Source of the DNA: Rhizobacter koreensis
GTDB lineage: Bacteria; Pseudomonadota; Gammaproteobacteria; Burkholderiales; Burkholderiaceae_C
Direction of reading: 5' to 3'
NCBI RefSeq assembly: GCF_013366375.1
Contig: NZ_JABWMJ010000008.1
Location: forward strand, 62,001-126,000
DNA length: 64,000 nucleotides
The position numbers were made by a program, and so were the translations under genes. Below are positions 44,660 through 52,881 of this stretch, piece after piece (positions within the stretch are counted from its first letter, which is position 1; each line of letters begins with the position of its first letter). Below the pieces are notes generated by a model that saw only the letters and a list, made by a program, of their open reading frames with translations, did not search any database and was not told the DNA's origin.

Positions 44660-46102
44660 TCAGTGCCGGGCTGCGTCGAAGGGCACGCCGGCGAGCAGCC
44701 CGGCCAGCGGCGACAGGTCGGGCAGTTCGTCGAGGCGGTCCACCAACCCGATCAGCTCCTCGCACGCCTCGGTGCTTACCACCGGCGCTGCCATCGAGCG
44801 GAACTTGCACTCCAGCCGCGCGCGCTGTGCACGCAGGTCCGAGGCCGGCACACCGGCGTCGTGGCGCTGGCGCAGCGTGGCGCCAGTGCTCGTCCTGATC
44901 ACCACTTCGGTCTTGGTCAGCTCGGCGCAATCGGCGTGCAGCTCCACGCGCACGCGGTCACGCAAGCGCTGCAGATCGGGGTCGGCAGTCTGCTCGTCCG
45001 AATAGCTCGCCAACGAAGCCGTGTCCACGCCGGCAATCGCCATCGCGACCGTGTGGCGCAGGCTGAACTTGGCTTCGATGCCGCTGCGGGGATCGGCGAT
45101 GTTGCACACCCCGTCGCTGACGGCGGACGCGTGCACGATGACGCTCATCACATCGTCGGCACAGAGCTCGTGGCGCTCGGCCAGTTGGCGTGCGGCCTCG
45201 ATGGCCGCATGCGTTCCATAACAGGCGGCGTGGTACTTGAACAGGTTCTGGCGCAGGTAGAGCCCGCATGCAGGGTCGCGCAAGGCCGCATCGGGATGGA
45301 AGTCGGGGCCATGCGTCGATGCGAAGCCCTGGCTGGCTTCGATCGCGTCCACGCGGCTGGTGAAGCCGCGCGCCGCCAGCTGCGCGGCCAGCAGCCCGTC
45401 GGCACTCGCCTTGCCAGCGTGCAAGGGCTTGCACATCGTGCCGAACATCGACTTCAGGCCCGCCGCCTCGGTGGCCGCAATGCCCAACGCCACCGCGGTG
45501 TCGTCGGCGCGCAGGCCGAGCAGGTGCGCGCAGGCGGCCGCGGCGCCGAAGGTGCCGAGCGTGGCGGTAGCATGGAACCCCGCCGCGTAGTGGCCTGGCG
45601 AGACGGCCGCGCCGATGCGGCACAGCGTTTCGTAGCCGGCGACGAAGGCGGCCATGAACTCCGGCCCGCTGGCGCCGCGCGCCTCCGCCAGGGCCAGCAG
45701 CGGCGGCACCAGCACCACGCTCGGGTGGCCGCTGAAGCTCATGTTGACGTCGTCGAAGTCGAGCGCGTGCGAAGCAGCGCCGTTGACCAGGGCCGCCTGC
45801 CGGCAACTGGTCGCGAAGCCCTGGCCGACGACCGTGGCCTGCGCGTGCCCGCCCTGTTCGCGCGCCTCTTCGGCGAGCATGCGCGTCAGCGGTTCGTTGG
45901 CGCCGGCCAGGCACACCGCGATCCAGTCGAGCACGCACTGGCGCACGAGCTCGCGCACGTCGGCGTCCAGCGCCTCGTGCCGCCACGCGGCGGCGCGCTC
46001 CGCCAGCGCGGCGGTGAGGCCGGGCGCGCTGCCGACGCGGCCGACGGCCATGGAGGCTCGTGCCAGCGGTGAGAGGGGCGAGTAGGAGGTGTTCGCAATC
46101 AT
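44660..46102 (-). CDS. MmgE/PrpD-family protein (2-methylcitrate dehydratase-like)
   Basis: Protein of 480 residues in the MmgE/PrpD family, which dehydrates 2-methylcitrate or isomerises itaconate-like acids. HALDFDDVN with SGHPS near residue 120, GFHATATLGTFGAA and KPLHAGKA are the family motifs. Start ATG 46102 follows AAAGGAC. No methylcitrate synthase or lyase is present, so the substrate is probably a different 2- or 3-hydroxy acid formed in the pathway. Confidence 0.88.
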   Translation of the reverse strand: MIANTSYSPLSPLARASMAVGRVGSAPGLTAALAERAAAWRHEALDADVRELVRQCVLDWIAVCLAGANEPLTRMLAEEAREQGGHAQATVVGQGFATSCRQAALVNGAASHALDFDDVNMSFSGHPSVVLVPPLLALAEARGASGPEFMAAFVAGYETLCRIGAAVSPGHYAAGFHATATLGTFGAAAACAHLLGLRADDTAVALGIAATEAAGLKSMFGTMCKPLHAGKASADGLLAAQLAARGFTSRVDAIEASQGFASTHGPDFHPDAALRDPACGLYLRQNLFKYHAACYGTHAAIEAARQLAERHELCADDVMSVIVHASAVSDGVCNIADPRSGIEAKFSLRHTVAMAIAGVDTASLASYSDEQTADPDLQRLRDRVRVELHADCAELTKTEVVIRTSTGATLRQRHDAGVPASDLRAQRARLECKFRSMAAPVVSTEACEELIGLVDRLDELPDLSPLAGLLAGVPFDAARH

Positions 46103-46103
46103 G

Positions 46104-46865
46104 TCAACGTCCTTTCCACTGCGGCTTGCGCTTCTCGCGGAAGGCGCGCGGCCCTTCCAGCGCGTCTTCGCTGAGATACACGGCGTCGAAGGCCCGCCAG
46201 GACGCGCGCAGTGCCGCCGTGCGGCCCATCTCGGTGGCCATGCGCACCATTTCCTTGGCGCCGCGCACCGTGAGCGGCGCGTTCACGAGGATGCGTGCGG
46301 CCAGCTCCCTGGCGCCTTGCAGGGCTTGCCCCGGTGGCGTGACCCGATTGACGTAGCCGAGCTCGTAGGCGCGCTGGGCCGACAACGGGTCGCAGGTCAT
46401 CGCCACTTCCATCAGAATGCGCTGCGGCAGCATGTGGATCACCGGTGAAGCCCAGGGCATGCCGCGGCCCACGCGGCCTTCGGTGATGGCGAACTTGGCC
46501 GTTTCGTCGGCCACGCACAGGTCACACATCTGCGCCAGCAGCCAGCCGCCGGCAAAGGCGTAGCCCTGCACGGCCGCGATCACCGGCTTGGTGACCTCGA
46601 TGGTCTCGCCAAGCACGGGCATGAAATTGCGCGGCGGGATGCGCAGCGCGGTGTCGGCGGCTTCGACCAGGTCCATGCCGGCGCAGAAGGTGTCGCCTGC
46701 ACCGGTCAGGATCGCGATCTGCGCCGACTCGTCGGCCTCGAAGCGCGGCCAGACCTCGAACATGGCCTGGCGCACGGCGCGGTTGATCGCGTTCTTGCGC
46801 TCGGGGCGGTTGATGGTGATGACGGCGATGCCGTCGCTGACTTCGTAGAGGAGTTCGTTGCTCAT
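46104..46865 (-). CDS. Enoyl-CoA hydratase family protein
   Basis: Crotonase of 253 residues. CAGMDL and FAGGWL form the oxyanion hole; the first hydratase Glu position is Leu109, the second is kept as Glu129 in AITEGRVGRG. Its start overlaps the IclR stop (ATGA), so it is co-expressed with the regulator. It may be a hydratase for the ACAD products of this operon. Confidence 0.88.
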   Translation of the reverse strand: MSNELLYEVSDGIAVITINRPERKNAINRAVRQAMFEVWPRFEADESAQIAILTGAGDTFCAGMDLVEAADTALRIPPRNFMPVLGETIEVTKPVIAAVQGYAFAGGWLLAQMCDLCVADETAKFAITEGRVGRGMPWASPVIHMLPQRILMEVAMTCDPLSAQRAYELGYVNRVTPPGQALQGARELAARILVNAPLTVRGAKEMVRMATEMGRTAALRASWRAFDAVYLSEDALEGPRAFREKRKPQWKGR

Positions 46866-47731
46866 GCGGTTTCGCGCGCCTTTCCAGGAGCCGGTGAATG
46901 CCGGGCCGCGTAGCCCAGCGCCTTGGACAGCCCGGCCGCGGCTTCCTGCGCCGCGGCCGTGAGCCGCTGGGCGGCGGCGCGGCCACGGTCGAGCGGCGCA
47001 GCCACGATGATGGCGGCGTCGACGCGGCCGTCGTGCTCGAACACCGGGGCTGCAAAGCCGGCGACGTCCGACGTCACCTCGCCGAGCGTCGAACCCCAGC
47101 CCTGCTCGCGCGTGCGCTTGATCACGCGGGCGAGCTGCCGCTGGTCGGTCAGGGTCTTGGCAGTCAGCGGACGCAGCTCGACCGTCCGCAGGTATTCGGC
47201 CAGCCAGGCCGGATCCTGGTGCGCCAGCAGCACCCGACCGGCGGACGTGGCGTACAGGGGCCGCGTGGTGCCCACGGGCACCGAATAGCGCACCAGCTGT
47301 TGGCTTTCGGCGACCTCGACGTAGGTCAGCGTCCGGGCGGACCTGTCGATCACCGCCAACACCACCGTCTCGCCCGACCTCGCTTGCGCCGCGTGCAGGA
47401 AAGGCACTGCCATCGCCGCCAGCGAGCGCGCCGATACCAGGGCGGCACCGAGCACGAAGGACTGCGGGCCGAGCCGATGCATCACACCGTCGCGTTGCAC
47501 ATAGCCCTCGCTGAGCAGCCCGCGCAGCAGCGCGTGCACGCTGGTCTTCGGTGCGCCGAGCATCGGGCACAGCTGCGCGAGCGTGAGGCCGGCAGGCTGG
47601 GCTGCCAGCAGTCGAAGCAGGGTCAGCACTCGCGACAGCGACATCGGTGCCGCGTCGGCCCGCGCTGGCGCATCGGCCAGCGCGGCCGCCGATGCGTCGA
47701 GCGGCACAGCCCGCGATTCCAGTGTCTCCAT
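46862..47731 (-). CDS. IclR-family transcriptional regulator
   Basis: Regulator of 289 residues. I start it at the ATG at 47731 (METLES), which leaves the palindromes at 47737-47759 upstream; an ATG at 47782 would put them inside the gene. The helix-turn-helix (LTLAQLCPMLGAPKTSVHALLRGL) is near residues 45-70, followed by an effector-binding domain with GRVLLAHQDP. IclR proteins sense small organic acids. It heads a seven-gene catabolic operon and is divergent from the ligase at 47898. Confidence 0.9.
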   Translation of the reverse strand: METLESRAVPLDASAAALADAPARADAAPMSLSRVLTLLRLLAAQPAGLTLAQLCPMLGAPKTSVHALLRGLLSEGYVQRDGVMHRLGPQSFVLGAALVSARSLAAMAVPFLHAAQARSGETVVLAVIDRSARTLTYVEVAESQQLVRYSVPVGTTRPLYATSAGRVLLAHQDPAWLAEYLRTVELRPLTAKTLTDQRQLARVIKRTREQGWGSTLGEVTSDVAGFAAPVFEHDGRVDAAIIVAAPLDRGRAAAQRLTAAAQEAAAGLSKALGYAARHSPAPGKARETA

Positions 47732-47736
47732 GGGTG

Positions 47737-47759
47737 TTCTGATATCGGAACGCGCGTTC
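47737..47759. promoter_or_regulatory. IclR operator candidate (two overlapping palindromes)
   Basis: TTCTGATATCGGAA (47737-47750) is a near-perfect inverted repeat, overlapping the perfect 12-base palindrome GAACGCGCGTTC (47748-47759). Both lie within 30 bases of the IclR start, consistent with autoregulation. Confidence 0.45.
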
Positions 47760-47820
47760 AGGGTGAGCGACCACGTTAACAAGCCCGGTCCGACGCGTCA
47801 ACGGATCGAGCCTCCGTGGT

Positions 47821-47832
47821 GACCCTAGGGTC
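47821..47832. promoter_or_regulatory. Perfect 12-base palindrome GACCCTAGGGTC
   Basis: A perfect palindrome in the IclR/ligase divergent gap, 14 bases before the shared CTAAC motif. It could be a second operator; no regulator is assigned. Confidence 0.3.
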
Positions 47833-47845
47833 GGCAAGAATCAAA

Positions 47846-47859
47846 CTAACAGTTGTTCG
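47846..47859. promoter_or_regulatory. Operator candidate, palindrome CTAACAGTTGTTCG
   Basis: 14-base inverted repeat matching CNAACA-NN-TGTTNG, about 39 bases before the ligase start. Same motif as at 37207. Confidence 0.45.
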
Positions 47860-47897
47860 AGTGACATGGAACCCATGCAATCTGCTGGTGCGGCAGC

Positions 47898-49910
47898 ATG
47901 ACCGTCGATGACGACACTTCCTTGATCTGGCAGCCCGCTGCCGAGCGCTCGGCAGCGGCCCGCATCACCGCTTTCCAGGGTTGGCTCGCGCGCGAGAAGG
48001 GCCTGCGTTTTGCCGACTACGAGGCGCTCTGGCGCTGGTCGGTCGGCGACATCGACGCGTTCTGGGGTGCACTGGTCGAATACTTCGACCTGCCACTGGA
48101 GGGAGAGCGGACACCGGCGCTGGCCGAGCGCTCGATGCCCGGGGCGCGCTGGTTTCCGAACACGCGCACGAACTACGTGAACCAGATCTTCCGCCAGCGC
48201 AGCAGCGAGCGTCCGGCGCTGATGTTCCGCAACGAAGCCGGCGCGAGAGACGAAGTCTCTTGGGAGCGTCTGGAATGCGAAACGGCCGCGCTCGCCCAGT
48301 GGCTGCGCGAGCAGGGTGTGCGCCCGGGCGATCGCGTGGCGGCCTACCTGCCGAACATCCCTCAGGCGGTGACCGCCTTCCTGGCCGCGGCAAGCATCGG
48401 CGCCGTGTGGTCGCTGTGCTCGCCCGAGATGGGGACGGCTGCGGTGGTCGACCGCTTCCGCCAAATCGAGCCCAAGGTGCTGATCGCCGTCGACGGCTAC
48501 CGCTGGAGCGGCCGGGCGCACGACCGGCGCGAGATCGTCGCCAGTCTGCTGCAGGCGTTGCCGAGCGTGGAGCGGCTTGTGCTCGTGCCTTACCTGGATG
48601 CAGCCGCCGACGCGCAGGCCTGGCTGCGCGGCGTGGCCTGGGCCGAGACGATCGCGCGCGCCACGCCGCTGCGGGTGGAGGCGCTGGCCTTCGACCATCC
48701 GCTGTGGGTGGTGTACTCCTCAGGCACCACCGGCCTGCCCAAGGCCATCGTGCACGGCCACGGCGGCATCCTGATCGAGCACGTCAAGACGATGGCGCTG
48801 CACAACGACGTGCTGCCCGGCGACCGCTTCCACTGGTACACCACCACCGGCTGGGTGATGTGGAACCTCAACGTTGCCGCGCTGCTGGTCGGCGCGGTGA
48901 TGTGCATCTACGACGGCAACCCGGCCTGGCCCGACTACGGAACGCTGTGGCGCTTCTGCGGCGAGATGAACCTCGACTTCTTCGGCGCCGGTGCGGCGTT
49001 CTTCTCGATGTGCGAGAAGAACGGCATCGAACCGCGCCGACTCGCGGCGCTGGGCCGGCTGCGCACCATCGGCTCCACCGGCTCGCCGCTGGCGCCGCAG
49101 AGCTACCGCTGGGTGTACGAGCAGGTGCGCCGCGACGTGTGGCTGACGCCGATGTCCGGCGGCACCGACTTCGCCGGCGCCTTCGTCGGCGGCGTGCCGA
49201 CATTGCCGGTTCACGTGGGCGAGATGCAGGCGCGCTGCCTCGGCGCCGACGTGCAGGCCTGGGACGAGGCCGGGCGCGAGTTGGTCGACGAGGTGGGCGA
49301 GCTCGTCTGCGTGGCGCCGATCCCGTCGATGCCGCTGTACCTGTGGAACGACTCCGGCGCCAAGCGCCTGCAAGAGACCTACTTCGACGTCTACCCCGGC
49401 GTGTGGCGTCATGGCGACTGGCTGCGCATCACGCCGCGCGGCGGCGCCGTCATCTACGGCCGCAGCGACGCCACCATCAACCGCCACGGCGTGCGCATGG
49501 GCACCAGCGAGCTCTACCGCGTGGTGGAGGCGATGCCCGAGGTGACGGACAGCCTGGTCGTCGACCTCGAGTACCTCGGGCGCGAGAGCTGGATGCCGCT
49601 GTTCGTGACGCTGCGGCCGGGCTGCGCGCTCGAGCCGGGGCTGGTGGACCGCATCAAGGGCGCGATCCGCGGGCAGCTGTCGGCGCGCCATGTGCCCAAC
49701 GACGTGATCGAGGCGCCCGAGATCCCGCGCACGCTCACCGGCAAGAAGCTGGAGGTGCCGCTGAAGAAGCTGTTGCTGGGCCAGCCGGCGGAGAAGGTGG
49801 CCCATCGCGACGCGATGGCCAACCCGGCGAGCCTCGACTGGTTCATCGATTTCGCGCGGCAACGTGCCGCCGTCACCGCGAAGGAGCGAGCGCCATGCGC
49901 AGACGGATGA
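47898..49910 (+). CDS. Acetoacetyl-CoA-synthetase-like AMP-forming ligase, second copy
   Basis: Ligase of 670 residues, paralogous to the one at 32083. LWRWSVGD near the N-terminus, SGTTGLPK from residue 275, GWVMWNLN, GRSDATINRHGVRMGT and the lysine in LTGKKLEVP are all present. It differs in the substrate-pocket region from the other copy, so the two probably take different acids. Its 3' end overlaps the Bug gene by 16 bases. Confidence 0.9.
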   Translation: MTVDDDTSLIWQPAAERSAAARITAFQGWLAREKGLRFADYEALWRWSVGDIDAFWGALVEYFDLPLEGERTPALAERSMPGARWFPNTRTNYVNQIFRQRSSERPALMFRNEAGARDEVSWERLECETAALAQWLREQGVRPGDRVAAYLPNIPQAVTAFLAAASIGAVWSLCSPEMGTAAVVDRFRQIEPKVLIAVDGYRWSGRAHDRREIVASLLQALPSVERLVLVPYLDAAADAQAWLRGVAWAETIARATPLRVEALAFDHPLWVVYSSGTTGLPKAIVHGHGGILIEHVKTMALHNDVLPGDRFHWYTTTGWVMWNLNVAALLVGAVMCIYDGNPAWPDYGTLWRFCGEMNLDFFGAGAAFFSMCEKNGIEPRRLAALGRLRTIGSTGSPLAPQSYRWVYEQVRRDVWLTPMSGGTDFAGAFVGGVPTLPVHVGEMQARCLGADVQAWDEAGRELVDEVGELVCVAPIPSMPLYLWNDSGAKRLQETYFDVYPGVWRHGDWLRITPRGGAVIYGRSDATINRHGVRMGTSELYRVVEAMPEVTDSLVVDLEYLGRESWMPLFVTLRPGCALEPGLVDRIKGAIRGQLSARHVPNDVIEAPEIPRTLTGKKLEVPLKKLLLGQPAEKVAHRDAMANPASLDWFIDFARQRAAVTAKERAPCADG

Positions 49911-50872
49911 TCCTCATGGCCGCCGGTACCATGCTCGCCCTGGCGATGCCGCACGCGGGCTGGGCGCAAACGCGTTATCCGGACAAGCCGGTGCGCATCA
50001 TCGTGCCGTCGACCCCGGCCGGCGTGCTCGACAACGTGGCGCGCGCGCTGGCGCTGCGCCTGGCCGACCGGCTCGGGCAGCCGATCGTCATCGACAACAA
50101 GGGCGGTGCCGGCGGCAACATCGGCGCCGAGGCGGCGGCGCGCTCGCCAGCCGACGGCTACACGCTGTTCATCGGCTTCAACGCCACGCACGGCGCCAAC
50201 CTGGCGCTGTTCGGCAAGCTCGCCTACGACCCGGTGGCCGACTTCGCGCCCATCAGCCTGCTCGCAGCGGTGCCCAACGTCATCTCGGTGCACCCGGCGG
50301 TGCCGGTGAACAGCCTCGCCGAACTGGTGGCGCTGGCCAAGTCGCAGCCGGGCAAGCTGAGCTACGCCTCGTCGGGCAATGGCACCTCCACGCACCTGGC
50401 GGCCGAACTCTTCAAGGCCACCGCGGGCATCGACATGCTGCATATCCCGTACAAGGGCAGTGCGCCGGCGGTGGGCGATGTCATCGCCGGCCAGGTGCCG
50501 GTGCTGGTGGACAGCGTGTCGTCGTCGACGGCGCACGTCAAGGCCGGCAAGCTCAAGGCGCTGGCGGCGACGAGCCTGAAGCGGCTCGCGGTGCTGCCCG
50601 AGCTGCCCACGGTGGCCGAGTCCGGTTATGCGGGCTTCCAGTCGACCGCCTGGGTCGGGCTGCTGGCGCCTGCGGGCACGCCGCGGCCGGTGATCGAGCG
50701 CCTGCACACGGCGGTGCTGGACGTGATGGCACTGCCCGAAACGCGCGAGCGCCTGGCCGCCTTCGGCGGCGAGGTCACCACCTCCACGCCCGAGGAGTTC
50801 GCAGCGCATATCCGTTCGGAGATGGCGCGCCTGGGCAAGGTGGTGCGCGACGCCAATATCAAGGTCAACTGA
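49895..50872 (+). CDS. Bug-family periplasmic solute-binding protein
   Basis: Binding protein of 325 residues; the ATG at 49895 overlaps the ligase end by 16 bases, with AAGGAGCGAG upstream. Signal peptide with cleavage near GWAQT, then PVRIIVPSTPAGVLD, where the usual GAGG is changed to TPAG. ADGYTLFIG and HIPYKGSAP are typical. Orphan, no TctAB nearby; fusion of receptor and ligase genes in one operon suggests its ligand is that ligase's substrate. Confidence 0.92.
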   Translation: MRRRMILMAAGTMLALAMPHAGWAQTRYPDKPVRIIVPSTPAGVLDNVARALALRLADRLGQPIVIDNKGGAGGNIGAEAAARSPADGYTLFIGFNATHGANLALFGKLAYDPVADFAPISLLAAVPNVISVHPAVPVNSLAELVALAKSQPGKLSYASSGNGTSTHLAAELFKATAGIDMLHIPYKGSAPAVGDVIAGQVPVLVDSVSSSTAHVKAGKLKALAATSLKRLAVLPELPTVAESGYAGFQSTAWVGLLAPAGTPRPVIERLHTAVLDVMALPETRERLAAFGGEVTTSTPEEFAAHIRSEMARLGKVVRDANIKVN

Positions 50873-50911
50873 ACCGAGCTTCCCTTCAACCGCTACAGGA
50901 GATTTACGAGC

Positions 50912-51694
50912 ATGTCGGACAAAGAGGTCTATCTCGAGGTCAAGGACTACGTCGCCACCATCACCATCAACCGGCCCAAGCAGCTCAACGCCTTCACCGG
51001 CGACAACATCGTCGAGATGCAGCGGCTACTGGATGTCGCGGCCAACGACCGCAAGGTCGGCGTGATCGTGCTCACCGGCACCGGTGACCGCGCGTTCTGC
51101 GTCGGCGGCGACGTCAACTGGGAGAAGGGCAGCGGCGGCAAAAGCGGGCTGGAGGACCTGAACTTCACGTTCAATCGCCAGATCGTCGAGTGCCCCAAGC
51201 CAGTGATCGCGCGCGTCAGCGGCTACGCCATCGGCGGCGGCCACCACATCGCCTACTTCTGCGACCTCACCGTGGCAGCCGACCACTCCATCTTCGGCCA
51301 GAACGGGCCGCGCGTCGGCTCGCCGGCGGGTGGCTACATCGTTTCGCACGCGGCCAACGTGCTCGGCCACAAGCGCGCCCGCGAGCTGTGGATGCTGTGC
51401 CGTCGCTACACGGCGCAGCAGGCGCTGGAGTGGGGCCTGGCCAACTCGGTGGTGCCCAAGGAGAAGCTCGACGAGGAGGTGCGCAAGTTCGCCGACGAAC
51501 TGCTGGCGCTGAGCCCCACCTGCCTGCGCATCCTCAAGCGCTCCTTCTATCACCACATGGCGCCGATCATGCAGCGCGACATGAAGGAGCTGATCGAGGA
51601 GGTGGCACCGAACTACTTCGAGACCGGCGAGCAGATGGAAGGCGCCACCGCCTTTCTCGAAAAACGCAAGCCGGACTTCTCGCGCTTTCGTTGA
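50912..51694 (+). CDS. Crotonase, BadI/MenB-like (ring-cleaving or naphthoyl-CoA-synthase group)
   Basis: Crotonase-fold protein of 260 residues, the length of BadI. It shares with BadI (2-ketocyclohexanecarboxyl-CoA hydrolase) and MenB the blocks GDRAFCVGGD, IGGGHHIAYFCDLT, IFGQNGPRVGS and RELWMLCRRY. In these enzymes an Asp follows GS-x; here the residue is Ala139 (GSPAGG). It may therefore catalyse an altered reaction or use another residue. AGGAGA lies before the ATG. Confidence 0.85.
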   Translation: MSDKEVYLEVKDYVATITINRPKQLNAFTGDNIVEMQRLLDVAANDRKVGVIVLTGTGDRAFCVGGDVNWEKGSGGKSGLEDLNFTFNRQIVECPKPVIARVSGYAIGGGHHIAYFCDLTVAADHSIFGQNGPRVGSPAGGYIVSHAANVLGHKRARELWMLCRRYTAQQALEWGLANSVVPKEKLDEEVRKFADELLALSPTCLRILKRSFYHHMAPIMQRDMKELIEEVAPNYFETGEQMEGATAFLEKRKPDFSRFR

Positions 51695-51707
51695 GGGCGG
51701 GCGCGGT

Positions 51708-51983
51708 TCAGCCTACTTCCGTGTGCGATACGGCGACGAGGATGCTGCACGGCGCGTGCGTCAGCAGCGACGCGCCGACCGATCCCCGCCACCAGCGCGA
51801 AAGGCGCCCCTGCTCGCGGTGCCCGACGACAAGCAGATCGGCACCGACTTCACGCGCCACGCGGCCGATCTCCTCGGCCGCGTTGCCATGGGCCAGATGC
51901 ACCTGGACGCGAATGCCGCCGCTGCGAAGTTGCGCCTAAACTTCGTCCAGAACGCGCTGAACCTCGTCGCGCTTGAGCGCCGT
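51708..51983 (-). pseudogene. Universal stress protein (UspA) remnant with in-frame stop
   Basis: The minus-strand frame ends with a clear UspA C-terminus: HGNAAEEIGRVAREVGADL, VVGHREQGRL, GSVGASLLTHAPCSILV. Upstream in the same frame an in-frame TAG (51936-51938) interrupts the chain between LKRDEVQRVLDEV and AQLRSGGIRVQV. No plausible UspA N-terminus remains above about 51983. The gene is therefore broken. Confidence 0.65.
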
Positions 51984-52084
51984 CGAGCCTGACGACGCCC
52001 CACCCTTGGCCAGCGATTCGCCCCGCGGGGCGCCACGATGGCCGGCAGGTGGACCGCTGCCACGGCAGCGCGTGCTAGCTCGGG

Positions 52085-52397
52085 GGGTGATCGGGGGCAA
52101 CCTGCTATGGATCGCGCTGGAGCGGTGGCTGATGCTCCACATCGACACCTACACGGCGACACAGGACGCCGCCAATGGCACGACCGCCAAGCTGTTGCGC
52201 GGCTTGACAGGCCTGCTGGCACAGAGCGACGCCACCACGGCGCTGTGGCAGTCCGGGGCGGCGAACTACCTCGGCAGCGTGTTCGCCGCGCAGGGCTCCG
52301 GGGTGGCCACCGTGACCGCTTCTTCCTGGTCGGGCTGACCTTCACGCTGGCGCTGCTGCCGGCACTGCTGATGGCCCGTCGTGCGACGAGGCGTTGA
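52085..52397 (+). pseudogene. Remnant of an MFS drug-type exporter C-terminus (DHA2-like), frameshifted
   Basis: Plus-strand segment resembling the end of a DHA2 (EmrB/QacA) exporter: RWLMLHIDTYTATQD, LLAQSDATTALWQSG in one frame, then after a frameshift near 52318 the hydrophobic end FFLVGLTFTLALLPALLMAR and a stop at 52395. No start or remaining transmembrane helices are present. The assignment rests on pattern recognition only. Confidence 0.45.
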
Positions 52398-52400
52398 GCT

Positions 52401-52877
52401 TCACACCGGGCGGCGGCGCACGAGCAGCTTCCAGGTCCCTTCGACGACCACCTCGCCGCGCTGGTTCAGCACTTGGCGGCGGAAGGCCACCACGCCGCGG
52501 TCGGGCTTCGATGTCTCGTTCTTCGCCGCCACTTCCACGCGCACGCGCAGCGTGTCGCCGATGAAGGTGGGCTTCGGAAAACGGCACTGGATGTCGAGCA
52601 ACCCCATCAGGCTGGGCTCCAGCTGCTGGTTGAGCGGCATGCGCGTGACCAGCCCCGACATCAGCGCCAGCACCAGCAGCCCGTGCGCGATGCGCTGGCC
52701 GTAGGGCGTGCCGGCTGCATACTCGGCGTCGACGTGCAGGCGGTTGAAGTCGGCCGACAGGCCCGCGAAGTTGACGACATCGGCCTCGGTCATCGTGCGC
52801 GTCGGGCTGTCGAAGGCGGCACCGACCTCCAGGTCTTCGAAGAAGCAGGGCTCTGGCCCCACGCTCGACAGCTGCAT
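52401..52877 (-). CDS. MaoC-family enoyl-CoA hydratase, catalytic residues intact
   Basis: Protein of 158 residues. RTMTEADVV and SADFNRLHVD keep the catalytic Asp43 and His48 of R-specific enoyl-CoA hydratases, unlike the three altered MaoC proteins elsewhere in the window. It is the last gene of the long minus-strand Liv operon, 4 bases after the ligase. Confidence 0.88.
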   Translation of the reverse strand: MQLSSVGPEPCFFEDLEVGAAFDSPTRTMTEADVVNFAGLSADFNRLHVDAEYAAGTPYGQRIAHGLLVLALMSGLVTRMPLNQQLEPSLMGLLDIQCRFPKPTFIGDTLRVRVEVAAKNETSKPDRGVVAFRRQVLNQRGEVVVEGTWKLLVRRRPV

Positions 52878-52881
52878 GAAG

